Shown: positions 8,359 through 16,433, counted from the first letter of the stretch. The stretch: 21,694 bases of DNA from Fusobacterium sp. (GCA_019410665.1 DXSD01000027.1:1-21694), one strand, 5' to 3'. A program made the numbers and translations. Notes: generated from the letters alone by a model not told the origin.

Positions 8359-9507
8359 ATGGCAAGATACATATTAAATGAAACTAGTTATTTTGGAGTT
8401 GGAAGTAGAGAAAATTTAGCTGTTGAGGTAAAAGCAAGAGGATATAAGAAAGCTTTACTTGTAAGTGATAAAGTTCTTGAAAGCTGTGGAGTATTAGATA
8501 AAGTTAAAAAAGTTTTAGAGAATGCGAATGTACCTTATGATGTGTTTGTTGAGATCAAACAAAACCCAACTGTAAAAAACTGTAAAGATGGATTAGCAGC
8601 TTTCAATGCAGCTGGAGCAGATTTTATAGTAGCAGTAGGTGGAGGATCTGTAATAGATACAGCTAAAGCAATAGCTATAACTAAAAACAACCCAGAATTT
8701 GAAGATATAAAATCATTAGAGGGAGTTGCTCCTACACATACTAAATGTGTACCTATTATAGCATTACCAACAACTTGTGGAACTGCAGCAGAGGTAACAA
8801 TAAACTATGTAATAACATTAGAAGATGAAAATAGAAAAATAGTTTGTGTAGACCCTAAAGATATTCCATTAGTAGCAATAGTTGATGCAGAATTAATGTT
8901 AACAATGCCAAATAAAACAATAGCAGCAACAGGAATGGATGCATTAACACATGCAATAGAAGGATATATAACTAAAGGAGCTCATGTAATATCTGATATG
9001 TTTGAGATAAAAGCTATTGAATTAATAGCAAAACATCTAAGAGGAGCAGTAGCAGATAAAAACTTAGAAGATATGGACGGAATGAGTATAGCTCAATATG
9101 TAGCAGGAATGGGATTCTCAAACGTAGGACTAGGAATAGTACACTCAATGGCACACCCATTAGGAGCAGTATATGATATACCACATGGAGTAGCAAATGC
9201 ACTATTACTACCAACAGTAATGGAATTCAACATGTCAGCATGTGTGGATAAATATGGAGATATAGCAAGAGCAATGGGAGTAGATACTACAGGAATGAGT
9301 AAAGAAGAAGCAGCACAAGCAGCAGTAGATGCAGTAAGAAAGTTAGCTGTAGATGTAGGAATTCCACAAACATTGAGAGAGATTAATATTCCAGAAGAGG
9401 GACTACCTAAATTAGCAAAAGATGCTTTAGCAGATGTATGTACAGGTGGAAATCCAAAAGATGTAACTTTAGAGGATATTGAGAAATTATATAATAAAGT
9501 TTACTAA
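8359..9507 (+). CDS. fucO: Lactaldehyde reductase (1,2-propanediol oxidoreductase), iron-dependent
   Basis: 382 residues, against 383 for E. coli FucO, and similar along the whole length by eye, for example the ILNET start, the AEVTINYVIT block, GQYVAGMGFSNVGLG-like text and the CTGGNP ending. It reduces L-lactaldehyde to 1,2-propanediol with NADH, the electron-disposal step of anaerobic fucose or rhamnose fermentation. The iron ligands are present: Asp194 and His198 in MDALTHAIEGY, His262 in HSMAHPLGA, and His276 in IPHG. The NAD motif GGGSVID is at 94-100. No other fucose genes are in view, so it could also act on related short aldehydes or alcohols. The second half of the gene uses a very uniform A-ending codon set that suggests strong expression. 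Confidence 0.9.
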   Translation: MARYILNETSYFGVGSRENLAVEVKARGYKKALLVSDKVLESCGVLDKVKKVLENANVPYDVFVEIKQNPTVKNCKDGLAAFNAAGADFIVAVGGGSVIDTAKAIAITKNNPEFEDIKSLEGVAPTHTKCVPIIALPTTCGTAAEVTINYVITLEDENRKIVCVDPKDIPLVAIVDAELMLTMPNKTIAATGMDALTHAIEGYITKGAHVISDMFEIKAIELIAKHLRGAVADKNLEDMDGMSIAQYVAGMGFSNVGLGIVHSMAHPLGAVYDIPHGVANALLLPTVMEFNMSACVDKYGDIARAMGVDTTGMSKEEAAQAAVDAVRKLAVDVGIPQTLREINIPEEGLPKLAKDALADVCTGGNPKDVTLEDIEKLYNKVY

Positions 9508-9555
9508 GATTTTATTATAAACTTTTAAGTTAAAATTAAAATAGGATAAAATAAG

Positions 9556-9597
9556 AAAAGGAAAAAATTTACTGTAATGAGTAACTTTTTTCCTTTT
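9556..9597. terminator. Bidirectional intrinsic terminator between fucO and hdhA
   Basis: Bases 9556-9573 pair with 9580-9597 over 18 positions with a single mismatch and a six-base loop (GTAATG). Each arm presents a T-rich tail on its own strand (TTTTTTCCTTTT on either side). It stops transcripts of the convergent genes fucO and hdhA. Confidence 0.85.
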
Positions 9598-9621
9598 ATA
9601 TTGCCATATTTTATGATTGTA

Positions 9622-10395
9622 CTAATCTAGTTCTTGAGTTCCTCCACCATTGACATAGATAACCTGTCCACTTGTCCAAGCAGAAGCTGGACTAGCAAAA
9701 TAAAGAACAGCCATAGAGATATCCTCTACATCTCCAAGTCTTTTAAGAGGAGTTTTAGCTAACATTTTATTCTCAATTTCAGGAGTTAGAACAGTTCCTA
9801 AAGCACGAGTTTTAATAGCTCCTGGTCCAATAGCATTGACTCTAATTTCTGGGCCTAAATCATAGGCAGCATATTTAGTAGCTTGATTTACTGCCGCTTT
9901 AGAACTTCCATAGATAATCATATTGTGACTAACCATATTAGCAGACATAGAGCTGATATTTATAATCGAACCATACCCATCAGCTTTCATATGAGGGGCA
10001 CAAAGTTTTGTTAGTATAAGTCCACTGAAAAGATTTAAAGTGAAAGTTCTAGTAATGTAGTCTAAAGTAAGTGATTCAATAGATTCACGTCCAGCTCCTC
10101 CACCTCCAGCATTATTAACTAAGATATTTACTTTTCCAAAAGTTTTAACAGTAGTATCTACAAGATTATTTAAATCCTCCTCTTGTAAAACGTTACACTT
10201 TACCCCAATAGCTTTTACACCAAATTTTTTAGCTTCTTCAGCTACTAGATTTGCTTTTTCTTTATTTAAGTCACTACATACAACATTAGCTCCAGCCTCA
10301 GCTAATTTTAAAGCACTAGCTTTACCAATTCCATCTCCAGCCCCAGTTATTATAGCAACCTTTCCTGTTAAATCATATTTTTCTTTTATTGACAT
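9622..10395 (-). CDS. hdhA: Short-chain dehydrogenase, probable 7-alpha-hydroxysteroid dehydrogenase
   Basis: 257 residues. Cytoplasmic classical SDR: the cofactor motif TGAGDGIG at 17-24, Asp42 after the second strand (prefers NAD), NNAG at 94-97, and the catalytic Ser149, Tyr162 and Lys166 in YGSSK. Beyond the generic fold, it resembles E. coli HdhA in specific places: NAGGGG, GPGAIKTRAL followed by VLTPEIENKML, TPLKRLG, and the ending GGGTQELD against GGGVQELN. HdhA oxidizes the 7-alpha hydroxyl of bile acids such as cholate. The start ATG has AAAGGAGA 7 bases before it. A MATE exporter lies 81 bases upstream on the same strand. Substrate is inferred from similarity; another alcohol is possible. 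Confidence 0.78.
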   Translation of the reverse strand: MSIKEKYDLTGKVAIITGAGDGIGKASALKLAEAGANVVCSDLNKEKANLVAEEAKKFGVKAIGVKCNVLQEEDLNNLVDTTVKTFGKVNILVNNAGGGGAGRESIESLTLDYITRTFTLNLFSGLILTKLCAPHMKADGYGSIINISSMSANMVSHNMIIYGSSKAAVNQATKYAAYDLGPEIRVNAIGPGAIKTRALGTVLTPEIENKMLAKTPLKRLGDVEDISMAVLYFASPASAWTSGQVIYVNGGGTQELD

Positions 10396-10428
10396 AACAC
10401 CATCTCCTTTTATTATGTCTTTCTCCCT

Positions 10429-10454
10429 GATATTGTAATATCTATCATATTATA
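10429..10454 (-). promoter_or_regulatory. Putative hdhA promoter -10 box with adjacent inverted repeat
   Basis: On the minus strand TATAAT occupies 10454-10449; no good -35 is seen. GATATTGTAATATC at 10429-10442 is a 6+2+6 inverted repeat positioned just at the expected transcription start, where a repressor would act. It would allow hdhA to be switched independently of the upstream MATE gene. Confidence 0.4.
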
Positions 10455-10476
10455 CTAATTACTTTTTAACTTTCCT

Positions 10477-11835
10477 TTATTTTAATAATCTTCTTTTTAA
10501 ATGTCTATTAAATATATAATAAAATGCGACACAGCTAGTGATTGAACCAATAGTATCAGCAATAGGTTGTGCATAGAAAGCATATCTAGCTGCTAAAAAT
10601 GTAGGAAGTAGATAAGTGCTTACCATATATATGAATTTTCTAAAAATTGATAGAGAAAAAGCTGTTTTAACTCTACTTACCGCTGTAAAACAATCTACGA
10701 AACAGTATTGGAAAGAGAGCGGAATTACAGCTAACACACTGGCTTTTATTCCCCAAAGAGAGACATCAGTAAGATTTTTCTCTGATGTAAAAAATCTTAT
10801 AAATATAGGAGCTAAAAAGTATGTTAGAAAAAACATTGAAGTTGTTAAACAAAGGGCAAAGATTAAAGTATATTTTTCTGCTAATCTAACCCTTTTAATT
10901 TTTCTTGCTCCATAGTTAAAACTAATTAATGGTTGAGTTCCATTAGTTAACCCTATAAGAGGTCCTGTGATTAAAAGTAGATAACTTTGTACAATTGTAG
11001 CTGCAGAGATTAGTAGATCCCCTTCTGTTGCTCCACCATATTTTTGCAACATAGAGTTAAGAACAATTAAGATTAAACTGTCAGTTGCTAAGATAAAAAA
11101 TGGTGAAAAACCAAAGGTAACAATTTTTTTTATCAATTTAAAAGAGTAATTTCCATAGGTTATTGGAATTTTTATTCTTTCACTTTTTAAAAAGAGAAAA
11201 GCAAATAGAAATGAGCAAAATTGAGCTATTACTGTTGCCCATGCTGCTCCAGCTACTCCCATATTAAATCCAAAAATAAAAACTGTATCTAAAATAATAT
11301 TAGTTATTGCTCCAATAATTACTGTTAACATTCCTACTGCTGAAAATCCCTGACAGGTAATAAAAAAGTTTAACCCTATAGCCATTATGGCAAAAAAACT
11401 ACCTAAAGTATAAATAGTTAAATAAGTATTAGCATATTGAAAAGTTACATCACTAGCTCCAAAAAGAAGTAGTAATTTATCTTTTATTAAAAGAAAAATT
11501 ATAGTGAGGGCTATACTTACAACTGAAAGAGCTAAAAAACTGTTAGAGAGTATCTGTTTAGCTTTTTCATTCTCCTTTGCTCCCATTTGAATAGACATAT
11601 TAATTGAACCTCCAAGTCCAATTAAAGTTCCAAAGGAAGCTAAGAAGGTTACAATAGGTCCACATACACCAACACCTGCTAAAGCTACTCCTCCTATTTC
11701 TGGAATATTTCCAATATACATTCTGTCAATTATACTGTAAAGTAAGTTTACTAATTGTGATAGCATAGCTGGAATAGCTAATTTAAAAACTAAGCTTAAT
11801 ACAGAGTCCTTTCCCAAATCATTTGATAATTTCAT
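10477..11835 (-). CDS. MATE family multidrug/toxin efflux transporter
   Basis: 452 residues, typical for MATE exporters, with about twelve hydrophobic segments. The N-terminus shows the family pattern: LVFKLAIPAMLSQLVNLLYS followed by DRMYIGNI, and the second half repeats it (GPLIGLTNGTQPLISFNYGA near residue 297). It should export cationic or amphipathic compounds using a Na+ or H+ gradient. Substrate cannot be told from sequence. No terminator separates it from hdhA downstream, so the two may share a transcript. Confidence 0.92.
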   Translation of the reverse strand: MKLSNDLGKDSVLSLVFKLAIPAMLSQLVNLLYSIIDRMYIGNIPEIGGVALAGVGVCGPIVTFLASFGTLIGLGGSINMSIQMGAKENEKAKQILSNSFLALSVVSIALTIIFLLIKDKLLLLFGASDVTFQYANTYLTIYTLGSFFAIMAIGLNFFITCQGFSAVGMLTVIIGAITNIILDTVFIFGFNMGVAGAAWATVIAQFCSFLFAFLFLKSERIKIPITYGNYSFKLIKKIVTFGFSPFFILATDSLILIVLNSMLQKYGGATEGDLLISAATIVQSYLLLITGPLIGLTNGTQPLISFNYGARKIKRVRLAEKYTLIFALCLTTSMFFLTYFLAPIFIRFFTSEKNLTDVSLWGIKASVLAVIPLSFQYCFVDCFTAVSRVKTAFSLSIFRKFIYMVSTYLLPTFLAARYAFYAQPIADTIGSITSCVAFYYIFNRHLKRRLLK

Positions 11836-11868
11836 CTCTATCCTTCCTTATAAATATTTTCTTCTTAA

Positions 11869-11877
11869 ATTATAACA
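11869..11877 (-). promoter_or_regulatory. Extended -10 promoter of the MATE gene
   Basis: On the minus strand TGTTATAAT reads from 11877 to 11869, a perfect extended -10 element. No clear -35 hexamer lies upstream. The MATE ATG is at 11835, behind AAGGATAGAG. Confidence 0.55.
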
Positions 11878-11926
11878 TAGTTTTAAAAGAGAGTGAATTT
11901 TATTATTAATTTTTCTAAATATGAAA

Positions 11927-11962
11927 AGAGAGAGAAATTTTACTTATAGTAAAACTCTCTCT
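11927..11962 (-). terminator. Intrinsic terminator of the ACT-UPF0210-DUF1904 operon
   Basis: AGTAAAACTCTCTCT at 11948-11962 pairs with AGAGAGAGAAATTTTACT at 11927-11944 (small bulge, three-base loop). Read on the minus strand the hairpin is followed by TTTTC and a T-rich stretch. It lies 14 bases past the DUF1904 stop and ahead of the MATE promoter. Confidence 0.7.
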
Positions 11963-11975
11963 AATCTTTTAAATC

Positions 11976-12296
11976 TTATTTATAATCATAATTTCTCTCT
12001 TTAGTAAGTTCAGATATATAAATTCTAACTTTAGAGTATCCCAATGAGTTAAAGAGTTCCTTATAGAGATTAGCTAACTTATTACACAACTCTTGTGGAC
12101 GAGGTAACCAGTCTACCTCAATATTGACAGTTTTATCCTCTACTTCCTGTCCATTTCTAATCTCTACCATAGGTACATAGAAAAGTTTTATTCTCTCTCT
12201 AGGAACATCAATATCATGATTAACTATATCAATAAGTTTTTCTCCAATTTCACAAAGTTTCTCTTGAGAAATCCCAGATACCTTTATAAATGGCAT
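11976..12296 (-). CDS. DUF1904 family protein, tautomerase-like
   Basis: 106 residues, normal for DUF1904. The start MPFIKVSGIS places a proline directly after Met, the position of the catalytic base in tautomerase/MIF-fold enzymes; the QEVEDKTVNIEVDWLPRPQE segment near 54-73 resembles the conserved block of DUF1904. Function is not known. It has a strong ribosome binding site (GGGGAGAGG on the minus strand) and begins 22 bases after the UPF0210 gene, so it is the last gene of that operon. Confidence 0.7.
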   Translation of the reverse strand: MPFIKVSGISQEKLCEIGEKLIDIVNHDIDVPRERIKLFYVPMVEIRNGQEVEDKTVNIEVDWLPRPQELCNKLANLYKELFNSLGYSKVRIYISELTKERNYDYK

Positions 12297-12318
12297 AAAC
12301 CTCTCCCCTTTTTTTTAA

Positions 12319-13677
12319 TTAGTTTTTAAAGCTATGGATAGGAGCAGGAATTCTTCCTCCTCTTTTTATAAAGTCATCACATTTGAATTTGTTAACAGCC
12401 ATAATAGGAGCATATCCAAGTAGTCCACCAAATTCTACCATCTCTCCAACACCTTTTCCAATTACAGGGATAATTCTTACAGCAGTAGTTTTATTATTTA
12501 CCATTCCAATAGCAGATTCATCAGCAATTATACCAGAGATAGTATAAGCAGATGTATCTCCAGGGATAGCAATCATATCAAGTCCAACAGAACACACACA
12601 AGTCATAGCTTCTAATTTTTCTAAAGTAAGAGCACCAATTTTTGCTGCCTCTATCATAGCGTGGTCTTCACTTACAGGAATGAAAGCTCCACTTAGTCCT
12701 CCAACATAAGATGATGCCATTACTCCACCTTTTTTAACATTGTCATTTAAAATAGCAAGAGCAGCAGTAGTTCCAGGAGCTCCAGCATGCTCTAATCCCA
12801 TCTCTTGGAAAATCTCTGCTATACTATCCCCCACAGCAGGTGTAGGTGCAAGAGATAAATCTATGATACCAAAAGGAACATTAAGTCTTCTAGCAGCTTC
12901 TTGAGCAACAATTTGACCAGCTCTAGTGATTTTAAAAGCAGTCTTTTTAACAACTTCACAAAGAGTTTCAAAATCTGCTCCTTTAGCTTCAACAAGAGCT
13001 CTTTTTACAACTCCAGGTCCACTTACTCCAACATTTATAACACAGTCAGCTTCTCCAACTCCATGGAAAGCTCCAGCCATAAATGGGTTATCTTCAACAG
13101 CATTACAGAAAACCACAAGTTTAGCACATCCTAAGCAATCGATGTCTTTAGTTAGCTCGGCAGTCTCTACTATTATTTCTCCCATTCTCTTAACAGCGTC
13201 CATATTTATACCGTTTCTTGAAGTTCCAACATTTACTGATGAACAAACTCTTTCAGTTACTTTCATAGCTTCAGGGATAGAATCTATAAGTATTTTATCA
13301 GAGGGAGTACATCCTTTGTGAACAAGAGCTGAGAATCCTCCAATAAAGTTTACTCCACAATCTCTAGCTGCTCTATCTAGAGTCTTAGCTATACTTACAT
13401 ATGAATCAGTTTTACATCCAGCAGCAGCAATTGCAATAGGAGTTACAGAAATTCTTTTATTAACAACAGGGATTCCAAATTGTTTAGCAATTTCATCTCC
13501 TACTTTTACTAGATCTTTAGCATAAGTAGTTATTTTCTTATATATATTTTCATTAAATTTTTCTACATCAGGATCAGCACAATCTATTAGACTTATCCCC
13601 ATAGTTATAGTACGAACGTCTAAATTAGACTCTGCAATCATTCTATTTGTTTCTTGAATCTCTACTCTAGAAATCAT
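12319..13677 (-). CDS. UPF0210 / PFL-like protein (DUF711)
   Basis: 452 residues, the full family length, recognised from EIQETNRMIAESNLDVRTIT at the start, GINFIGGFSALVHKG-like text at about 110-125, LAPTPAVGDSIAEI near 270 and the ending RGGRIPAPIHS. Family members are structurally related to pyruvate formate-lyase-type barrels, but their reaction is unknown. No C-terminal glycyl-radical motif is visible. A UPF0237 ACT protein is encoded immediately upstream, an arrangement conserved in many Firmicutes and known from Streptococcus pneumoniae. Confidence 0.92.
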   Translation of the reverse strand: MISRVEIQETNRMIAESNLDVRTITMGISLIDCADPDVEKFNENIYKKITTYAKDLVKVGDEIAKQFGIPVVNKRISVTPIAIAAAGCKTDSYVSIAKTLDRAARDCGVNFIGGFSALVHKGCTPSDKILIDSIPEAMKVTERVCSSVNVGTSRNGINMDAVKRMGEIIVETAELTKDIDCLGCAKLVVFCNAVEDNPFMAGAFHGVGEADCVINVGVSGPGVVKRALVEAKGADFETLCEVVKKTAFKITRAGQIVAQEAARRLNVPFGIIDLSLAPTPAVGDSIAEIFQEMGLEHAGAPGTTAALAILNDNVKKGGVMASSYVGGLSGAFIPVSEDHAMIEAAKIGALTLEKLEAMTCVCSVGLDMIAIPGDTSAYTISGIIADESAIGMVNNKTTAVRIIPVIGKGVGEMVEFGGLLGYAPIMAVNKFKCDDFIKRGGRIPAPIHSFKN

Positions 13678-13693
13678 TATATTTCCTCCTTAA

Positions 13694-13963
13694 TTATATA
13701 CGGTGCATACAGTTGAAAATATCTTCGTGTTGAACTGTAACCTTTACCCCTAGTTCATTTCCAATGTTTTCTAAATCAGCTGTAAAACTTTCTAGAGATT
13801 TATTTGCTTTATCAGCATCTACTATCATTAGCATGTTAAAATATCCACTTACAATAGTTTGAGATATATCAAGAATATTGATATTTACCTCAGCAAGATA
13901 ACTACAAACTTTAGCAATGATTCCAACTTTATCTGTTCCTACAACAGTAATAATACACTTCAT
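13694..13963 (-). CDS. ACT domain protein, UPF0237 family
   Basis: 89 residues consisting of one ACT domain: KCIITVVGTDKVGIIAKVCS then NINILDISQTIVSGYFNMLM, with the typical family ending MHRI. ACT domains bind amino acids, so this may be the small-molecule sensor of the UPF0210 partner, 16 bases downstream. The gap holds AAGGAGGAAA, the ribosome binding site of UPF0210. Starts from AGGAGGACCTTATG. Confidence 0.92.
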   Translation of the reverse strand: MKCIITVVGTDKVGIIAKVCSYLAEVNINILDISQTIVSGYFNMLMIVDADKANKSLESFTADLENIGNELGVKVTVQHEDIFNCMHRI

Positions 13964-14003
13964 AAGGTCCTCCTAATAAATATCTTATAATAATATATAT
14001 AAA

Positions 14004-14032
14004 ATATTACCTTAATTTGTGATAAATGTCAA
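14004..14032 (-). promoter_or_regulatory. Promoter of the ACT-UPF0210 operon
   Basis: On the minus strand a perfect TTGACA (14032-14027) is followed after 17 bp by TAATAT (14009-14004). The transcription start would be near 13997, about 35 bases before the ACT start codon. Confidence 0.6.
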
Positions 14033-14033
14033 A
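14018..14033. promoter_or_regulatory. CRP/FNR-like site over the minus-strand -35 box
   Basis: TGTGATAAATGTCAAA fits the CRP/FNR-superfamily consensus TGTGA-N6-TCACA at nine of ten positions and overlaps the TTGACA of the minus-strand promoter. It sits between divergent transcription units. Whether any such regulator binds is unknown. Confidence 0.3.
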
Positions 14034-14062
14034 TATTAATAATCTTAACTCTGAATTTGTTC

Positions 14063-14091
14063 TTTACTAGAAGAAAAAAATATATTAATAT
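14063..14091 (+). promoter_or_regulatory. Possible promoter of the DUF4438-regulator unit
   Basis: TTTACT at 14063-14068 and TAATAT at 14086-14091 are 17 bp apart, each matching consensus at four of six positions. The region is extremely AT-rich, so other choices exist. No sigma-54 type element is seen here. Confidence 0.3.
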
Positions 14092-14123
14092 ATAAAAAAG
14101 AAACACTTTAAGGAGGAGTAGAG

Positions 14124-14990
14124 ATGATTAAGACAAATAGGGAAAATTTAGTTATGCAATCTGTAGGAGGAAAAGTCCACAGTCCTATAGTTGCTTCACC
14201 ATATAGAATAAGTAGAGATGGAAAACCTATGATTTTACCAGCAACAGGAGGAATCTCTTATAATGTAAAAGTAGGGGATTCTTGCATGAAGTGGGTTGGA
14301 GATCATGTTGAGCCTGGAGTGAGTATAAGAAATGAGAATACTCAAGAGAATAATGCTCTTATGTTACTTGCTTGTATTGGAAATAAAGCCAAAGTTGTTT
14401 CTGGAGATGCTAAGGGAGCAGAGGGATTTGTAACAGGAGGACATGGAGGAATAGAGCATACTCTTGTCTATTTTGATGAGGAAACTTTAGAAAAATTAAC
14501 TTTAGATGATAAAATTTTAGTAAAAGCTTATGGACAAGGACTTCAAATAGAGGGATTTGAAGATGTAACTTGCATGAATATAGATCCAGATCTATTAGAG
14601 AAGATGGATATAAAAGTTGCAGAAGATGGAGTTTTAGAAGTTCCTGTTGTAACAGAGATTCCACCATTTTTAATGGGATCAGGAGTGGGAAGCTCAACAG
14701 CTTTTTCTGGAGATTATGATATTATGACTGGAGATAAGGAAGCTAATGAGAAATATGGAATAAATGAGCTTAGATTTGGAGATATAGTTTTACTTCAAGA
14801 TTGTAATAACTGTTATGGAAGGGATTACTTAAAGGGATCTGTAACTATTGGGGTAATTGTTCATAGTGATTGTATAAAAGCTGGACATGGACCAGGAGTT
14901 ACTGCAATTATGAGTTGCCCTACTAATAAGATAAGAGGAAGAAAGGATAAAAATGCCAATATAGCTTATTATATGGGGATACATGGGTAG
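14124..14990 (+). CDS. DUF4438 family protein
   Basis: 288 residues, full length for DUF4438. I recognise the family from NxxxLVMQSVGGKVHSPIV-like text at the start, PATGGISYNVKVGDSCMKW-type text at 40-57, GGHGGIEHT with His107, LQDCNNCYGRDY with Cys227 and Cys230, and HSDCIKAGHGPGV with His247, Cys250 and His255. The conserved His and Cys residues suggest a metal-binding or catalytic pocket, but no reaction is known to me. No signal peptide or membrane segment is seen. AAGGAGGAG precedes the ATG. It is followed closely by a sigma-54 activator gene, linking it to amino acid catabolism by context only. Confidence 0.8.
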   Translation: MIKTNRENLVMQSVGGKVHSPIVASPYRISRDGKPMILPATGGISYNVKVGDSCMKWVGDHVEPGVSIRNENTQENNALMLLACIGNKAKVVSGDAKGAEGFVTGGHGGIEHTLVYFDEETLEKLTLDDKILVKAYGQGLQIEGFEDVTCMNIDPDLLEKMDIKVAEDGVLEVPVVTEIPPFLMGSGVGSSTAFSGDYDIMTGDKEANEKYGINELRFGDIVLLQDCNNCYGRDYLKGSVTIGVIVHSDCIKAGHGPGVTAIMSCPTNKIRGRKDKNANIAYYMGIHG

Positions 14991-15024
14991 ATTTATCACA
15001 ATAAATGAAAAGTAGGTGAAGTTA

Positions 15025-16428
15025 TTGGAAGTTATAAAAAATTTATTTGGAGATAAAGGATATATTGATGGAATAACCATAATAAATATTGATGGAGAAA
15101 TTTTATTTAGTGTTAAATTTAACAATAAATTAAATAAAAATACTTCAGAGTATGAAATAGTTGGAAAGAATTTTTATGAAATATATGAAAATTTAAATAA
15201 AAGTAAAAGTAGTTTATATAAAGCTATGGAATTAGAAGCACCTATATATGTAAAAAATCAAAAATTAAAACCTAAAGGACAACAAACAATTCAGATTTCT
15301 TCTCTTTCAATTCCTATTAAAATAGGAGATAAAGTTGTTGGAGGAGTCGATCTTTCTAGAGAAGAGAGAAAAGAAGAAAAAAAAGATTATGAAAATATAG
15401 AAAAAGAGATAGGAAAGTTAAAGCAGATACAATTAAAAGATTTACAGTTAAACAATAATGGAGCTAAATATAGATTAGATAATATTATTACAGATAATAA
15501 TGAGATGAAAAAACTTAAGGAATTAGTAAAAAAAATTGCTAATTCTAAATTACCAGTTATGATTTATGGAGAGACAGGAACTGGAAAAGAACTTTTTGCA
15601 CAAGCTATACATAATGAAAGTAAAAGACAAAATAATATATTTATAGCTCAAAATTGTGCAGCTATACCAGAAAGTTTGTTGGAAAGTATATTTTTTGGAA
15701 CTGTAAAAGGAGCTTTTACTGGGGCAGTTGATGCTCCAGGTTTATTAGAAGTTGCAAACGGAGGTACTATATTTTTAGATGAGATTAATCTCATGCCCAT
15801 AAATTTACAATCAAAATTACTTAGAGCAATTCAAGAAAATAAAATAAGAAGAATAGGATCAAAAGAAAGTATAGATATTGATGTAAGGTTAGTAGTGGCA
15901 CTTAATAAAAATCCATTAAAAGCGATTGAAGAAAAAGAGTTAAGAGCAGATTTATATTATAGATTAAGTGTATTAAATATAAATATTCCTCCATTGAAAG
16001 ATAGAAAAGATGATATCCCAGTTTTAATAAAATTTTTTGTTGCTAAGTACAATGAATTATTAGAAAAAAATGTAAAAACTATTTCTTGTGATATATTTGA
16101 TATTTTAAGTGAGTATGATTGGCCTGGTAATATAAGAGAATTGGAACATATAATAGCCTATGCAATGAATATGGTTCCAGAAGAGTGTATAAATTTAGAA
16201 TTTTCTCATTTAGAAAATAAATGGGCAACTTTAAAAAAATTTCACCACAATGAAAAAGAAGAAGTTTTTAATTATAGTGAGGGATTAAAAAATATGGTTG
16301 ATAACTATGAAAAACAAGTAATTAAAAAGGTTTTAGAGGAGTGTGAACATAATATAAGTAAAGCTGCAATTATGTTAAAAGTTCCAAGACAAACACTGCA
16401 ACGAAAAGTAAGTTTATATAATTTATAG
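15025..16428 (+). CDS. Sigma-54-dependent transcriptional activator, RocR-like
   Basis: About 467 residues in three parts. Residues 1-120 form a PAS-like sensor (ITIINIDGEILFSV, SLSIPIKIGDKVVGGVDLS). A AAA+ domain follows with Walker A GETGTGKE near 182, the sigma-54 contact loop GAFTGA at about 229-234 and Walker B FLDEIN near 250. It ends with a Fis-type helix-turn-helix (NISKAAIMLKVPRQTLQRK). The LFGTVKGAFTGAVDAPGL-type neighbourhood is specific to the RocR group, which controls arginine/ornithine and other amino acid catabolism. The start is ambiguous: GTG 15016 lacks an upstream Shine-Dalgarno, while TTG 15025 has AGGTGA at 15014-15019, so TTG is chosen. A sigma-54 promoter lies 190 bases downstream of its end. 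Confidence 0.88.
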   Translation: MEVIKNLFGDKGYIDGITIINIDGEILFSVKFNNKLNKNTSEYEIVGKNFYEIYENLNKSKSSLYKAMELEAPIYVKNQKLKPKGQQTIQISSLSIPIKIGDKVVGGVDLSREERKEEKKDYENIEKEIGKLKQIQLKDLQLNNNGAKYRLDNIITDNNEMKKLKELVKKIANSKLPVMIYGETGTGKELFAQAIHNESKRQNNIFIAQNCAAIPESLLESIFFGTVKGAFTGAVDAPGLLEVANGGTIFLDEINLMPINLQSKLLRAIQENKIRRIGSKESIDIDVRLVVALNKNPLKAIEEKELRADLYYRLSVLNINIPPLKDRKDDIPVLIKFFVAKYNELLEKNVKTISCDIFDILSEYDWPGNIRELEHIIAYAMNMVPEECINLEFSHLENKWATLKKFHHNEKEEVFNYSEGLKNMVDNYEKQVIKKVLEECEHNISKAAIMLKVPRQTLQRKVSLYNL

Positions 16429-16433
16429 AAAAA

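Noticed and set aside
9014..9214. Antisense open frame inside fucO coding for a Leu/Val-rich peptide
   Set aside because: It is the complement of a strongly conserved enzyme gene with uniform codon use; the hydrophobic composition is a by-product of the reading frame and there is no ribosome binding site.
10616..10915. Plus-strand open frame inside the MATE gene
   Set aside because: Shadow of a complete minus-strand transporter gene; no ribosome binding site or family resemblance.
12901..13321. Two overlapping plus-strand open frames inside the UPF0210 gene
   Set aside because: They lie entirely within a full-length conserved minus-strand gene, have low-complexity products, and no start signals.
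13678..13693. Separate promoter between ACT and UPF0210 genes
   Set aside because: Only 16 bases, fully used by the ribosome binding site.
14829..15125. Minus-strand open frame spanning the DUF4438-activator junction
   Set aside because: It covers the ends of two well-supported plus-strand genes and its product is low-complexity and unlike known proteins.
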